A stretch of DNA of 6,343 nt from an uncultured Verrucomicrobiota bacterium (lineage in GTDB: Bacteria > Verrucomicrobiota > Kiritimatiellia > RFP12 > UBA1067): positions 1-6,343 of the forward strand of contig CAMOXA010000096.1 of the NCBI GenBank assembly GCA_946628745.1. Direction: 5' to 3'. The position numbers and the translations under genes were made by a program. The notes beneath the pieces are model-generated. The model saw nothing but the letters and a program-made list of their open reading frames with translations, ran no database searches and was not told the DNA's origin. Numbering within the stretch: the stretch's first letter is position 1; every line of letters starts with the position of its first letter. Below are positions 4,809 to 6,343 of this stretch, one piece after another.

Positions 4809-6343
4809 ATGAGCGACACGACAAACCTGCCGGCGCAAGTCCGGCGATATGCAAAGTATCTGCTTGTGATGGCCGGCCTTGGCGGGCTCATCTACGGCAT
4901 TGATGTCGGCGTCATCGCCGCCGCTCTGCCGTACATCCGCAATACCTCCGACTATTCGTCCGTCCAGCTCGGTTTTATCGTCGGCGCCGTTTTGTGGGGC
5001 AGCGTGATTTCATCGCTCTTCGCGGGGTCGCTTTCGGAATGGCTCGGCCGCAAGAAAATCATCATCGCGTCCGCCTTTTGCTTCTTCATCTCCATACCTG
5101 TCATATGCGTTTCCGGACTGTTCGAGGGCGGCAACTTCCTGCTGCTCACCGTGGGCCGTACGCTCCAGGGCGCGTCCGCAGGTCTCGTCGGCGTCGTGGT
5201 GCCGATGTACCTGGCCGAGTGTCTTGATTCCGACAGCCGCGGCAAAGGCACCGGCATGTTCCAGCTGCTGCTCACGATCGGTCTCGCGTTCGCCGCTGTT
5301 ATCGGTCTCGTCGTGACCGGGCTCGTCGGCGACTCCGACAAAATCGTGAAGGCCCAGGCGGTCGAACACGGCATTGTCGTCTTCGAGCAGAAGACGGACG
5401 ACGCCGGCGAACCGCTGTTCGACGCGGACAAGAACCCCGTGTACGTCCTCGACGGCGCAGGCGCGCCCGTCGCGAAGCTCGACAAGGACGGCAACAAGAT
5501 CGCCGACACGAAGAAGATCGACTTCGGGATGATCAAGTCGTGGACGACCGACGCCCAGCGTAAGGGCTGGGCGACCGCCTGGCAGACGATCTTCCTCTGC
5601 TCCGCCATACCGGGCCTCATCCTCTTCCTCGGCGCGTTCTGGCTCAAGGAATCGCCGCGCTGGCTCTACAAGAAAGGCCGCAGGGACGAGGCTCTCGCGT
5701 CTCTCGCCGCGAACAACGGCGAGGCCAAGGCGAAGGAGATTCTCGACGAGATGATTGCGGCGGACAAGGCCGCCGAAGACGAAAAGGCGGCCATCGCCAA
5801 GGCCGCGCAGGGCGACAGCCTGCTTCAGAAGAAGTTCGTGTATCCGTTCCTTCTCGCCGTGACGATTCTCGCCTGCAACCAGACGACCGGCATCAACTCG
5901 GTGCTGAACTACACGGTCGACATATTCAAGGCGACGGGAATGGAAGGCGTGTTCGCCAACTTCTCCGACCTCGCCATCAAGCTCGTCAACGTCTTCATGA
6001 CTGTAGTGGCCTGCGCGATCGTCGACCGCAAGGGACGCAAGTTCCTTCTCAAGCTCGGCACGGCGGGAATCATTCTCGGCCTGTGCGGTGTGGCGACGAC
6101 CTTCCTCCTGATCACGAAGGGGATTGTCGCCGCGTCGATGTCGACCGGCATAGTGGCGACAGTGTTCTTCTTCATGTTCATCGCGTTCTACGCGGTCGGG
6201 CCGGGAGTGTGCGTGTGGCTAGCGCTCTCCGAACTGATGCCTACGCGAATCCGCGCGACCGGCATGTCGATAGCGATGATCATCAACCAGGGCGTCTCGG
6301 CGACGATCGCGACGATCTTCCCGGCGTGGAAGGACGCGTGGGG
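4809..6343 (+). CDS. Sugar-porter family MFS transporter with a large TM5-TM6 insert (C-terminus outside the window)
   Basis: 511 codons are visible and the frame is open at the window end. Sugar-porter signatures occur in order: GGLIYGIDVGVI in TM1 (25-36); SEWLGRKK in the TM2-TM3 loop (76-83); GRTLQGASAGL (117-126) and PMYLAE (132-137) around TM4; KESPRWLYKKGR after TM6 (280-291); NQTTGIN in TM7 (357-363); DRKGRK (406-411) in the TM8-TM9 loop; GPGVCVW (464-470) in TM10; then SELMPTRIRATG (474-485). Trp470 aligns with GLUT1 Trp388, and Gln152, Gln358 and Asn363 align with XylE sugar-binding Gln168, Gln289 and Asn294. A proton symporter or facilitator for a sugar or polyol in the inner membrane is likely; the exact substrate cannot be read. 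Residues about 175-253 form a hydrophilic insert where relatives have a short loop, predicted to face the periplasm. About 40-60 residues, including TM12, should lie beyond the window. It has its own promoter and uses fewer ATA codons than the upstream operon. Confidence 0.94.
   Translation, partial: MSDTTNLPAQVRRYAKYLLVMAGLGGLIYGIDVGVIAAALPYIRNTSDYSSVQLGFIVGAVLWGSVISSLFAGSLSEWLGRKKIIIASAFCFFISIPVICVSGLFEGGNFLLLTVGRTLQGASAGLVGVVVPMYLAECLDSDSRGKGTGMFQLLLTIGLAFAAVIGLVVTGLVGDSDKIVKAQAVEHGIVVFEQKTDDAGEPLFDADKNPVYVLDGAGAPVAKLDKDGNKIADTKKIDFGMIKSWTTDAQRKGWATAWQTIFLCSAIPGLILFLGAFWLKESPRWLYKKGRRDEALASLAANNGEAKAKEILDEMIAADKAAEDEKAAIAKAAQGDSLLQKKFVYPFLLAVTILACNQTTGINSVLNYTVDIFKATGMEGVFANFSDLAIKLVNVFMTVVACAIVDRKGRKFLLKLGTAGIILGLCGVATTFLLITKGIVAASMSTGIVATVFFFMFIAFYAVGPGVCVWLALSELMPTRIRATGMSIAMIINQGVSATIATIFPAWKDAW
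5400..5507 (+). repeat. Degenerate decapeptide repeat inside the transporter insert
   Basis: Transporter residues 198-233 show about four units with a period near 10: Pro202, Pro210, Pro220 and Lys230 are each followed by a hydrophobic residue (Leu, Val, Val, Ile), and Asp205, Asp215 and Asp225 close the first three units. Small turn residues (Gly200, Asn209, Gly218, Gly228) precede the Pro. The rough consensus is D-x-G/N-x-P-V-x-x-L-D. The pattern is visible at protein level; the DNA units are diverged. It suggests stacked turns or short beta hairpins. Confidence 0.55.

Noticed and set aside
4952..5647. Antisense open frame of 231 codons rich in Ser/Pro/Thr
   Set aside because: It lies opposite the transporter, whose sugar-porter motifs are unmistakable, and has no motif or SD of its own.

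Overview
This window comes from a GC-rich bacterium (by eye roughly 60-65% G+C, not computed). It holds five complete or nearly complete protein genes and the tail of another, all on the + strand. No RNA gene, insertion sequence, CRISPR array, attachment site or phage gene was seen. The envelope-type proteins and the gene set suggest a Gram-negative-like bacterium. The style (Ala-rich coiled coils, heavy ATA codon use at high GC, clostridial/Bacteroidetes-like threonine synthase) makes me think of the Verrucomicrobiota/Kiritimatiellota/Lentisphaerota side, but this is only an impression.

Positions 1-4680 look like one transcription unit whose promoter lies outside the window. In order it contains: the C-terminal end of an unknown protein with a Pro/Ala/Glu-rich tail (1-234); a membrane-anchored, TolA-like Ala-rich coiled-coil protein (236-1201); the universally conserved P-loop NTPase YchF (1198-2319); threonine synthase ThrC (2328-3728); and a cytosolic parvulin-type peptidyl-prolyl isomerase with a Cys/His-rich, probably metal-binding, C-terminal tail (3730-4680). 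Gaps are 1 nt, a 4-nt ATGA overlap, 8 nt and 1 nt, so the genes are probably translationally coupled.

A 128-nt intergenic region (4681-4808) follows. It has two GC-rich hairpins without T tracts, then a strong-looking sigma-70 type promoter (TTGCGC, 17-nt spacer, TGCTATAAT) and a Shine-Dalgarno sequence. This promoter drives a sugar-porter family MFS transporter (4809 to the window end, C-terminus missing). The transporter has an unusual insert of about 80 residues between TM5 and TM6 that contains a short decapeptide-like repeat.

The genes do not form one obvious pathway. The operon mixes a possible envelope-spanning pair, a ribosome-associated NTPase, one amino-acid biosynthesis enzyme and a folding catalyst; the transporter is a separately controlled unit. 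The items most worth a second look are the isomerase tail, the transporter insert, the TolA-like protein with its Pro-rich neighbour, and the contrast in ATA isoleucine codon use between the operon (24 of 52 Ile codons) and the transporter (6 of 42).
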